The notes below the pieces were generated by a model, which did no database searches, was not told the origin of the DNA, and saw only the letters and a list, made by a program, of their open reading frames with translations. A stretch of 5,873 nucleotides of DNA from an uncultured Acidobacteriota bacterium (GTDB lineage: Bacteria > Acidobacteriota > Vicinamibacteria > Vicinamibacterales > UBA8438): assembly GCA_937888665.1 (NCBI GenBank), contig CALBET010000468.1:1-5873 (forward strand), read 5' to 3'. The position numbers and the translations under genes are program-made. Below, piece after piece: positions 1 to 5,328 of this stretch (the first letter of the stretch is position 1; the number at the start of each line of letters is the position of its first letter).

Positions 1-50
1 ACCGGTCCAGCGCCGCTCTCGGTGCGACGCGCGACTTCTACCACGGGCTG

Positions 51-569
51 CTAGCTGATGGCACCGCCCAGGGGCTTTCGCAGCACGACCTTGTCGGCCC
101 CGGACGCGGCCTCGTAGTAGCGGCGCACTTCGACGTATCCGTGTGACTGGTAGAAGGCCAGGGCCGCCAGGTTGGGCGCGAAGCACTCCAGCTCCGCTTC
201 CGTGTGGTCAGCCGCCAGCGTCGCTTCCGCCTGCCGTATGAGCGACGACCCGATGCCGTACCCCCTGAGTTCGTCCGTGACCCAGACGAGGTCGATGACC
301 GCCTGGTCGAGCGCGATCACGCCAACCACCTGGTCGCCGAGGACCGCGACCGTCATCCGCGGCCACGTCCGGGCCACGTAGTCTTCCACCTCCGTGCCGT
401 CCGTCCAGGGCCGCATCCGCTCCGGATCCATGAATGCGCCGTACGTGGTCGAGAGCGAAACCTTGCACAGCCCCACGACGGCGGGCGTGTCGGCTTCGGT
501 CGCCGCTCGCAGTCGGATGTCAGCGCTGGCGGTTGGCGGGATCACGTCAACGTTGATGCCGAAGGCCAA
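51..569 (-). CDS. GNAT family N-acetyltransferase
   Basis: A 172-residue protein of typical single-domain GNAT length, expected to move an acetyl group from acetyl-CoA to an amine in the cytoplasm; the acceptor cannot be read from sequence. The fold is seen in order: N-terminal strand with IRLRAATEAD (18-27), the central strand VAVLGDQVVGVIAL (75-88), then motif A with VWVTDELRGYGIG (95-107), whose RGYGIG is the acetyl-CoA pyrophosphate-binding Q/RxxGxG/A loop, and motif B with N133 and FYQSHGY (139-145). The start is uncertain. The given start is TTG with no clear Shine-Dalgarno, and GTG at 545 is an alternative; the domain begins at about residue 17 either way. It lies 39 bp after the DUF2007 stop and may be the last gene of that run. 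Family assignment is firm, substrate unknown. Confidence 0.9.
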   Translation of the reverse strand: MAFGINVDVIPPTASADIRLRAATEADTPAVVGLCKVSLSTTYGAFMDPERMRPWTDGTEVEDYVARTWPRMTVAVLGDQVVGVIALDQAVIDLVWVTDELRGYGIGSSLIRQAEATLAADHTEAELECFAPNLAALAFYQSHGYVEVRRYYEAASGADKVVLRKPLGGAIS

Positions 570-608
570 GCTGGTGTGACCGGTCGTCTCTCGCCGGGTG
601 AGGAGTGC

Positions 609-878
609 TCAGGTGTCGCTGATGTCGTCGTCAGCCGCGATGGCCAACTCACCGCGCTCTGCTTGGGCCAGCAGCTCGCGCGCCGCGTCGGCCTGACTGG
701 CCGGTACCAGCACTTCTGCGGCACCGATGCCGTCAACCGAGATGGCATGGGTGACACGCAGCGACTCACCACGCAGCAGGCAGGGAATATCGTGGGCCTG
801 GAGAAATGCCTTGATCTGCGCCTCGACAAACTGCCCCTGGACTGTGGAGATCACGACATAGTCGCCAGGATCGCTCAT
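609..878 (-). CDS. DUF2007 domain-containing protein
   Basis: A small cytoplasmic protein of 89 residues that matches the DUF2007 pattern: a strand-like start (DYVVISTVQGQFVEAQIKAF, 6-25), in which a short protein reads two positions against each other, then HDIPCLLRGESL (29-40), a central strand AAEVLVPASQADAARELL (53-70) and an acidic tail (ADDDISD). DUF2007 has a ferredoxin-like alpha/beta fold and is labelled a putative signal-transducing protein; its biochemical role is not known. The start is well supported: its ATG overlaps the stop of the ester cyclase gene as ATGA (875-878), and a GGAGGA sequence lies about 5 nt upstream inside the end of that gene. Translation is therefore probably coupled to the cyclase. 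Family recognition is from memory of the pattern, without a profile search. Confidence 0.8.
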   Translation of the reverse strand: MSDPGDYVVISTVQGQFVEAQIKAFLQAHDIPCLLRGESLRVTHAISVDGIGAAEVLVPASQADAARELLAQAERGELAIAADDDISDT

Positions 879-1312
879 GCGTCTCCTCCCGCCGATTCGG
901 ACTGGGCTACGATGCCCAGCTGCAACATCAGTCCCAGCAGGTCCATTTGTTCCCAGCGTTCGACAAACCGGCCGTCACGGACCCGCAGGAATACCATCGA
1001 CGCAATCTCGACCGGTTTTCCCGTTGGCGCGGCGCCCATGAGCGGGCCCCGGCTGGTGCCAGACATGGTCGACCGGAACGTGACCAGGTCGCCGTCCGCG
1101 ACGAGGTCGTGGACCTCCACCCGGAGGTCGGGGAACGCTGTGCGGAAGACGTCGTAGACCTGCCGCGCACCGGCCGGGCCAGGCGCCTGTTCCGAGGACG
1201 CCGTGTGGTCCACGTAGTCATCGGCAAACAGTTCGCCGATGACCTCTGGCCGCGCGTTGTTGTACACCTCGTCGACAAACCGGCGGGTAAGCGCCTTGTT
1301 CCACTCTGACAT
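875..1312 (-). CDS. SnoaL-like ester cyclase family protein
   Basis: A cytoplasmic protein of 145 residues from the ATG chosen here, with a cone-shaped alpha+beta barrel of the SnoaL/NTF2 superfamily. Visible family features are the N-terminal helix NKALTRRFVDEVYN, then ADDYVDHTA, AFPDLRVEVHDLVADGDLV, the PTGKPVE turn, RVRDGRFVERWEQMD and a C-terminal QLG. SnoaL is a polyketide cyclase, but most members like this one, annotated 'ester cyclase', have no proven reaction, and the general name is all that can be supported. A GTG at 1336, only 5 nt after the NIPSNAP stop, would add eight residues (MTRTIGTG). I prefer ATG at 1312 because the domain begins at once and the extra residues look unlike the family, though neither start has a strong Shine-Dalgarno. 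The stop overlaps the DUF2007 start. Confidence 0.85.
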   Translation of the reverse strand: MSEWNKALTRRFVDEVYNNARPEVIGELFADDYVDHTASSEQAPGPAGARQVYDVFRTAFPDLRVEVHDLVADGDLVTFRSTMSGTSRGPLMGAAPTGKPVEIASMVFLRVRDGRFVERWEQMDLLGLMLQLGIVAQSESAGGDA

Positions 1313-1341
1313 GCCTGTACCTATGGTCCGGGTCACCCACG

Positions 1342-1785
1342 CTACTTGATTGCGGAATAGTCGGTCGCTTCCATGAAGACGAACTCGGGCGGCTTGGCGA
1401 GAATCTGGCCATCAACCTGCGAGGCTCGGGCGACCTCCGTCCATTCTGGGTCGCCGCGGAAGGCGGCCCAGTTGTCGGTTGCCGCCTGGCGGCTGTCGTG
1501 CGCGATGATGTAAATCAGCGTATTGGACGATTTCGGCGAATCCTGCGGCACCCAGTACCCGATACTCTCGATGCCGTGTTTCTCGAAAATCCTGCGGGTG
1601 TGGTCGCGGAACCTGGCCTGCAGGTTCGGCAACTTGCCGGCATTCGTCGTGTAGGTTCTGAGCTCGAACACCTTGCCGCCGGATTGAGCCTGCACGGTGG
1701 CCGGCTGCCAGATCGTGCCGGCAGTGAAACCGAGGGCCAGGAGTGTTAGGCCCAAGGCCACGAGATAGCGTCTACCGATAGTCAT
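1342..1785 (-). CDS. Exported NIPSNAP family protein
   Basis: A 147-residue NIPSNAP protein with a signal peptide. Residues 1-33 have a basic start (IGRR), a hydrophobic core (LVALGLTLLALGF) and a likely signal peptidase I site after VQA. The mature part starts the NIPSNAP ferredoxin-like domain with VFELRTYTTNAGKL (39-52), continues through FEKHGIESIGYWVP (67-80) and TLIYIIAH (89-96), and has the typical W-AAFRGDPEW segment (106-115). NIPSNAP domains are small dimeric alpha/beta barrels; exported bacterial ones are common in soil bacteria, and their function is not established. The ATG is supported by AGGGAG about 7 nt upstream. It lies 27 bp after the chimeric ORF and 5-29 bp before the ester cyclase, so it is likely in one transcript with them. 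Confidence 0.88.
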   Translation of the reverse strand: MTIGRRYLVALGLTLLALGFTAGTIWQPATVQAQSGGKVFELRTYTTNAGKLPNLQARFRDHTRRIFEKHGIESIGYWVPQDSPKSSNTLIYIIAHDSRQAATDNWAAFRGDPEWTEVARASQVDGQILAKPPEFVFMEATDYSAIK

Positions 1786-1812
1786 GGTGTGCTCCCTATG
1801 TGGTGAAACCGG

Positions 1813-2178
1813 TCATGTGCTGATCTGTTGCAGGCCTCGTCGAAACACGGGGGCGACCGGTCGACCCTCGAGGAGTTTCGTCGCGTCATGGGCGGTGACC
1901 CACCGCCGCCGTCTGAGGTCCTGTTCTTCCCACTCGGCGTCGACCCGTTCGACGTTCAGCCGATAGACCGCGACGGTGTATCGGCTGCCCAACTTGGTAA
2001 TCCGAGCCAGATAGCCCACCACCGGCGCGGTCGGCAGGGCTCCCATGTCCAGCGCCGCGTGTATGGCCACCATCCACGACTCCGGCGCCGCGACGAAGAT
2101 GAGGGCCAGCAGCGACGAGCCTCCCATGATGCGCAGCAGGAGCGTGAGTGCCCGGCCGGCGGTCTGGGCGGGGAGCAT
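1813..2178 (-). pseudogene. Chimeric ORF: membrane-protein N-terminus joined to a Nudix-like C-terminus
   Basis: An open frame of 121 residues whose two halves look unrelated. Residues 1-59 resemble the start of a small integral membrane protein: one hydrophobic helix (LTLLLRIMGGSSLLALIFVA), then PESWMVAIHAALDMG and APVVGYLAR, after which such proteins normally continue with more membrane helices. From about residue 60 the sequence becomes charged and soluble: SRYTVAVYRLNVERVD, WEEQDLRRRRWVT and DATKLLEGRPVAPVFRRG. This looks like the last third of a Nudix hydrolase of the diphosphoinositol-polyphosphate type. The catalytic Nudix box is absent, so hydrolase activity is not expected. I infer an in-frame deletion that fused two neighbouring genes, with the junction near 1990-2003. 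It may be expressed, but probably does neither original job. A novel single protein remains possible; both half-assignments are from memory. Confidence 0.55.
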
Positions 2179-2183
2179 CGCCC

Positions 2184-2189
2184 ATTGTA
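2184..2189 (-). promoter_or_regulatory. Possible -10 box (TACAAT), perhaps for a leaderless transcript
   Basis: On the minus strand TACAAT ends 5 nt before the ATG at 2178. No Shine-Dalgarno stands in front of that ATG. If this is a true -10 box, transcription would start at or next to the ATG and give a leaderless mRNA for the chimeric ORF and the genes after it. No good -35 box is seen 17 nt further upstream, so support is weak. Confidence 0.25.
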
Positions 2190-2234
2190 GCCGGGAGCAT
2201 CACGCGGGGAGACGCGCGGGCGCGGCGGTCAGCG

Positions 2235-2257
2235 GCCCGGGGTGACGACCCCCGGGC
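2235..2257 (-). terminator. GC-rich hairpin after the DUF411 gene
   Basis: A perfect 8-bp inverted repeat (GCCCGGGG and CCCCGGGC, loop of 7) begins 7 bp past the DUF411 stop codon. It is well placed to end or slow that transcript or to protect its 3' end. No run of U follows on the minus strand, so it is not a classic intrinsic terminator; Rho may be needed. It separates the DUF411 gene from the downstream gene run. Confidence 0.4.
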
Positions 2258-2263
2258 TCGCGA

Positions 2264-2710
2264 CTAGGGCTTGTGGACGTTGAACAGTTCCGTTTCGCCG
2301 TCCTTGTCGAACGAGACGACGGGGAACTCAACCGGATTCGGGCCTTCCATGCCGGGTGCACCCTGTGGCATGCCTGGCACGGAGATGCCGGCTACTTCTG
2401 GGCGCTCGGCGAGCAGTCTCTTGATGTCTTCGGCCGGCACGTGACCTTCGAGCACATACCCATCCACCATGGCCGTGTGGCAGGAGAACAGTTGGTTCGG
2501 CACGCCGTTCTCGGTCTTGATCGGCGTCACATCAGGCACGTCGGTCGTGTTCACAGTGAAGCCCGCGTCTTTGAGATGATTGACCCATCCCATGCAACAC
2601 CCTCAGGTGGGCGACTTGTAGACCTCGATAACCGGATCTTGCGCCCGCGCCACCGTCAGTGACCCGACACCGACGAGCAACGCGAACAGAGTGGCGAGCA
2701 GCGTGCGCAT
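2264..2710 (-). CDS. DUF411 (CopG-like) metal-binding protein, predicted selenoprotein with in-frame TGA
   Basis: One gene of 149 codons with TGA at codon 36. Residues 1-23 are a signal peptide (MRTLLATLFALL core, cleavage after ARA), so the product is exported. The mature protein starts DPVIEVYKSPT, then Sec36-Gly-Cys38-Cys39, and continues MGWVNHLKDAGF, the second metal-site region LFSCHTA (Cys77, His78), GYVLEGHVPAEDIKRLLAERP (84-104) and VPGMPQGAPGME. All are hallmarks of DUF411, the family of the copper-resistance protein CopG, a thioredoxin-like fold that binds copper through cysteines. In homologues the TGA position is the first Cys of CGCC. Translation start: ATG at 2710 with AAGGAG 6 nt upstream. 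The frame is unbroken on both sides, and a SECIS-like hairpin follows the TGA. Selenium here would give a selenol/thiol pair useful for metal or redox chemistry (inference). Alternatives are a nonsense mutation, a sequencing error, or re-initiation at ATG 2593. Confidence 0.85.
2572..2592 (-). promoter_or_regulatory. Candidate bacterial SECIS element
   Basis: In the mRNA, UGGGAUG pairs with CAUCUCA (six Watson-Crick pairs and one G-U) around the loop GGUCAAU. The loop begins 17 nt after the UGA codon. Known bacterial SECIS elements have a short stem just downstream of UGA, a loop roughly 16-37 nt from it, and a G within the first two loop bases. In E. coli fdhF the loop has GGUCU at almost the same distance. 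SelB would bind here with Sec-tRNA. The hairpin was found by eye and not scored. Confidence 0.65.
2603..2605 (-). other. In-frame TGA, predicted selenocysteine codon (Sec36)
   Basis: Minus-strand codons around it read AAG TCG CCC ACC TGA GGG TGT TGC ATG, that is K-S-P-T-U-G-C-C-M. The DUF411 consensus here is SPTCGCC, so TGA stands exactly at a conserved metal-binding or redox cysteine, the usual place for Sec/Cys exchange. A TGC-to-TGA or TGT-to-TGA change would be a single base. Confidence 0.8.
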
Positions 2711-2716
2711 GGAGAA

Positions 2717-2722
2717 CTCCTT
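2717..2722 (-). promoter_or_regulatory. Shine-Dalgarno of the DUF411 selenoprotein gene
   Basis: AAGGAG on the minus strand, 6 nt before the ATG at 2710. It fixes the true start in front of the signal peptide and shows that the segment before the TGA is a functional gene start, not random sequence. Confidence 0.75.
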
Positions 2723-2985
2723 GGTCGAAAGCCGAAAAGTTGTGGACGTTACGATTGCGCCCACTATCAGGCTACTCGCTGGCCGACGCCTTGGCAACCC
2801 TGGCCGGGGGGCGTCAGCGCTTCTTGGCGCCGCGCTTCGTCGATGTCTTCGCCCGTGCCTGCCGCATTGACGTGCCGTCTCGCACGAGTGCAACCAAATC
2901 CGCGACTGGCCGTTGTAGGTATCGTGGTAGGTCTTGAGCGGGATCAGCGCGAGCCCGATCCTAAAGTGCGTGCCTGCAAAGGTCG
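2723..2985. other. Intergenic region between divergent genes
   Basis: It should hold the promoter of the DUF411 gene and, if real, of the plus-strand membrane protein. On the minus strand TTGCCA and TAGCCT are 17 bp apart near 2768-2796, a good -35 with a poor -10, so I do not call a promoter. A 48-codon minus-strand open stretch without a start at its beginning (2814..2960) ends in a Lys/Arg-rich tail (KTSTKRGAKKR) and may be a gene remnant. Nothing else is recognised. Confidence 0.4.
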
Positions 2986-3288
2986 ATGGTTCTAGTAGGC
3001 ATGGATACGAGCCCGGAAGCCGCTATTCCCACCTGGAGAGACAGATCGTGTCGCCACGTCTGCCGCGACTCGGCGACGTCAGGTTGGTACGGCGGTTGTG
3101 CGGGTTGCGCGGCCGTCTTTCTCCTCCTCCTCGCGATACTCCTCCTGCTCAAGGCCGGGTTCCAGCTTGCGTTCGGGGTGCTCACCGCACTCCCGAGGTT
3201 GCTGGTTACGCTGGTCCGTCCATTCGATCGCGCCGCTGACGAATCCGTGTCACCCAACCCCGTTGTGCTGTCAGGCGGGCGTTGCTAG
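2986..3288 (+). CDS. Hypothetical small membrane protein
   Basis: A 100-residue plus-strand frame, the only plus-strand gene candidate in the window. I recognise no family. After a polar, Cys-containing start (residues about 20-42, with several Cys and Gly), it has one strongly hydrophobic stretch, AAVFLLLLAILLLL (41-54), and a second weaker one, FQLAFGVLTALPRLLVTLV (59-77), followed by a polar tail. AAAGG lies 4 nt before the ATG; a second ATG at 3001 is possible. Base choice in the hydrophobic part is GC-rich at third positions like a real gene, while the first 25 codons are less convincing. It is divergent from DUF411 and convergent with the antiporter operon. It may be spurious. Confidence 0.4.
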   Translation: MVLVGMDTSPEAAIPTWRDRSCRHVCRDSATSGWYGGCAGCAAVFLLLLAILLLLKAGFQLAFGVLTALPRLLVTLVRPFDRAADESVSPNPVVLSGGRC

Positions 3289-3302
3289 TCCTCATCTGCA
3301 TT

Positions 3303-3317
3303 CCACGCTTCGCGTGG
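3303..3317. terminator. Short hairpin in the convergent gap
   Basis: CCACGC and GCGTGG form a 6-bp stem with a TTC loop, 15 bp after the stop of the plus-strand ORF. No T-run follows on either strand, so a terminator role is only suggested by position. Confidence 0.25.
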
Positions 3318-3347
3318 CGAGCGCCGGGGTGTCGCAACCGCCGGTGA

Positions 3348-3362
3348 ACCGGGGATCCCGGT
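3348..3362. terminator. Short hairpin after the antiporter operon
   Basis: ACCGGG and CCCGGT form a 6-bp stem with a GAT loop, 14 bp beyond the last stop codon of the minus-strand antiporter operon. There is no U-run, so it may be a weak or Rho-assisted end, or only chance in GC-rich DNA. Confidence 0.25.
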
Positions 3363-3376
3363 CGTGAATCAGGTGG

Positions 3377-5092
3377 CTAGACCATCAGCGCAACGAGCCA
3401 CAGGGCCAGCACGACCCAGAAAACGGTCACCCCGATCGGGAGCCGGTACCGGTTTTCGTCGTAGGCCGGGGCGCCATCTGACAGGCCAGCGGCGACCGGT
3501 CCCACGCCAGCCAGCGGATTGGCGGCGAAAGTCGTCGCCACCCGAACGGCGGACCGCGCGGTGGTCTGGGCGATCCGACCCGTGGCGGCGGCGGTCGCCA
3601 CGGCCCATCGTAGCGCGGCCGGCACGGACCGCCGGTACAGCCAGTCCATATCCAGGCTTTGGGTCGCCTCGCCTCGGAGCTTCGCAAGCAACCACCAGAA
3701 GGCGAGCGCGGTGCCGAGGAGCAGTTGCAGCGACCCGCCGACGTGGTCGATGGTGTACGGGTGGTAGTCGACGGGGGCCGCGAGGCGGGCATAGAGCCAG
3801 CCTGGGGCCAGCCCGAGGCCGATGCAACAGGCTGCCGCCACGCCCATCGCCACGATCATGTTGCGCGGCACGGGCATGACCGGGACGCCTCGTGAGGGTC
3901 CGAAGAAGGTGAAGTAGGGCAATTTCAGTCCGGTGTGGAGGAAGGTGCCGATGCTGGCCAGGGTCAGCAGGAGTTCGGCCAGACCGCGACCGTCGTCACC
4001 GGCTGCGGTGATGATCATGGACTTGCTGATGAACCCGTTGAACAGGGGGACCCCTGAGATCGAGAACGCCCCGACCATGTACAGCACGACGACCACGGGC
4101 ATCTGCCCGCCGATCCCTCCGAGCTCGGTCAGTGTGCGCCGGCCAGTCGCCGTCATCACGGCGCCGGCACCCATCAGGAGGAGCGCTTTGTACAGGATGT
4201 GGCAAAAGGCATGCGCGGCGGCGCCGCCCAACGCCAGCGGGGTGCCGATGCCCACCCCGGCCACCATGTAACCCACCTGGCTGATGATGTGGTACGCGAG
4301 CAGCCGGCGGATATCGTTCTCGAGTACGGCGTACACCACGCCGTACAGCGCCATGACAATACCGGCCCACACCAGCAGGTCGTTGCCGGGGAACGCGCGG
4401 ATGAGGACATAGACGGCCGTCTTGGTCGTGAACGCGCTGAGAAAGACGGTGCCGGGAATGGAGGCTTCGGGATAGGCGTCGGCCAACCAGGCATGAAACG
4501 GCGGAATGGCGGCGTTGATGGCCACGGCGAGCAGAATGAGCATGTAGGGCCAGCCGCCAGGCTCTGCGAACGGGCCAAACGTGGACGACCCGCCGCCGGC
4601 CAGATGTGCGGCCAGCCCGATGAGAAAGAGGGCCCCACCCACCAGGTGGACGAACAGATACCGGAATCCGACGGCGCCGGCTCGCGGTGTCGGTCCTGAC
4701 CACACCACGAACAGCGACGCCCACGCCATCAACTCCCACCAGACGAACGCGCTGACCCAGTCGCCGGCATAGACGACCCCGAGCGCGCCTCCGGCGTACA
4801 CCAGTATCGCGGCGTGCTCCCCGGCGCGCGTCGCGTGCCAGGAGTACAACGCGCCAATTGTCGCGATCAGCGTAAAGATCAGGCCGAAGAGATGACTCAG
4901 CGCATCAACGCGCAGGAGCTGCAGCGGCAGATCGCCGATGGCGTAGCTCCAATGCGCGCCGTACGGGAGCGCGGCGGCGGCCGCGAGTGCGCCGATCGCG
5001 CCCAACACCAGGACAGCCGGGCGAATCGCCCGCGGACCCGCGGCCACCAGCCCCGCGGCCGCGAACAGTATCAGCGCGGGGTGGGCCCTCAT
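3377..5092 (-). CDS. Proton-conducting antiporter subunit, MrpD/NuoL-like (Oxidored_q1)
   Basis: A 571-residue integral membrane protein, about 14 helices, that moves protons or exchanges cations as part of an Mrp-type antiporter. Charged residues of the proton path are in place: Glu120 in VWWELMAWASLF, Lys224 in SAFTTKTAVYVLIRAF, His298 and Lys302 in FCHILYKALLLMGAG, and Lys357 in FNGFISKSMI. Other family marks are IPPFHAWLADAYPEA (196-210) and ENDIRRLLAYHIISQVGYM (258-276). After the core comes DMDWLYRR (481-488), an amphipathic segment and a last helix (551-571), as in the longer D subunits at the end of some Mrp operons. The frame is open upstream to 5419, but that part is out-of-frame shadow; the ATG at 5092 overlaps the preceding stop as ATGA. 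It is the last gene of the operon. NuoL/NuoM of complex I is a less likely name because no complex I-only genes are seen. Confidence 0.92.
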   Translation of the reverse strand: MRAHPALILFAAAGLVAAGPRAIRPAVLVLGAIGALAAAAALPYGAHWSYAIGDLPLQLLRVDALSHLFGLIFTLIATIGALYSWHATRAGEHAAILVYAGGALGVVYAGDWVSAFVWWELMAWASLFVVWSGPTPRAGAVGFRYLFVHLVGGALFLIGLAAHLAGGGSSTFGPFAEPGGWPYMLILLAVAINAAIPPFHAWLADAYPEASIPGTVFLSAFTTKTAVYVLIRAFPGNDLLVWAGIVMALYGVVYAVLENDIRRLLAYHIISQVGYMVAGVGIGTPLALGGAAAHAFCHILYKALLLMGAGAVMTATGRRTLTELGGIGGQMPVVVVLYMVGAFSISGVPLFNGFISKSMIITAAGDDGRGLAELLLTLASIGTFLHTGLKLPYFTFFGPSRGVPVMPVPRNMIVAMGVAAACCIGLGLAPGWLYARLAAPVDYHPYTIDHVGGSLQLLLGTALAFWWLLAKLRGEATQSLDMDWLYRRSVPAALRWAVATAAATGRIAQTTARSAVRVATTFAANPLAGVGPVAAGLSDGAPAYDENRYRLPIGVTVFWVVLALWLVALMV

Positions 5093-5328
5093 TCCGCGGA
5101 ATCTCCAGGCGTCTCGTCCACGTGCTCCGGTCGCTGCAGCCCAGCCTTGCCCAGCGCCTTGGACACGATCACGATGACCGCACAGCCGGCGAACCCATAG
5201 AGCAGGTCGAAGCCCGGAGTGTGGTGCCACCACGCCTCGCCATGAGGATGGGCCACTAGATCCAGCGCCACCGTCGCGGCCGCGATCACCGCGATCACCG
5301 CGCCCGCCGCTCCGCGGCTGGGGCTCAT
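5089..5328 (-). CDS. Small two-helix membrane protein of the antiporter operon
   Basis: A 79-residue protein with two membrane helices, at about 7-25 (AAGAVIAVIAAATVALDLVA) and 37-57 (FDLLYGFAGCAVIVIVSKAL). Between them is a short His/Trp-rich loop, HPHGEAWWHHTPGF, and the tail is polar and acidic. The pattern 'hairpin with W-PGF-LYGF' recalls small unnamed proteins next to MrpD-like genes; no name is certain. The start is well fixed: AGGAGG lies 6 nt before ATG 5328, and the start overlaps the stop of the upstream subunit (ATGA, 5325-5328). Its own stop overlaps the next start (5089-5092). Being locked between two antiporter subunits, it is probably a structural or accessory part of the complex (inference). 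A 9-bp tandem repeat (GCGATCACC twice, near 5283-5300) encodes VIAVIA in helix 1. Confidence 0.85.
   Translation of the reverse strand: MSPSRGAAGAVIAVIAAATVALDLVAHPHGEAWWHHTPGFDLLYGFAGCAVIVIVSKALGKAGLQRPEHVDETPGDSAE

Noticed and set aside
1..50. Possible start of another minus-strand gene (GTG at about 44)
   Set aside because: Only about 15 codons are visible, with no Shine-Dalgarno; nothing can be supported.
3..146. Plus-strand stretch with TRDFYHGLL, similar to the start of a glyoxalase/VOC domain
   Set aside because: The likeness ends after a few residues, and the rest is antisense to the GNAT gene.
204..1157. Long plus-strand frame of 317 codons
   Set aside because: It is antisense to GNAT, DUF2007 and the ester cyclase, is rich in Arg, Asp and His as shadows in GC-rich DNA are, and shows no domain.
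2590..2605. Frameshift as the cause of the split DUF411 gene
   Set aside because: Both halves are in the same frame (codon 36 is TGA and codon 40 is the internal ATG), so no insertion or deletion is involved.
2711..2893. N-terminal extension of the DUF411 frame upstream of ATG 2710
   Set aside because: It is Arg-rich, unlike the family, and would bury the signal peptide; the Shine-Dalgarno at 2717-2722 marks the true start.
3996..4739. Minus-strand frame of 247 codons inside the antiporter gene
   Set aside because: It is Arg/His-rich and overlaps clear membrane-protein coding sequence in another frame.
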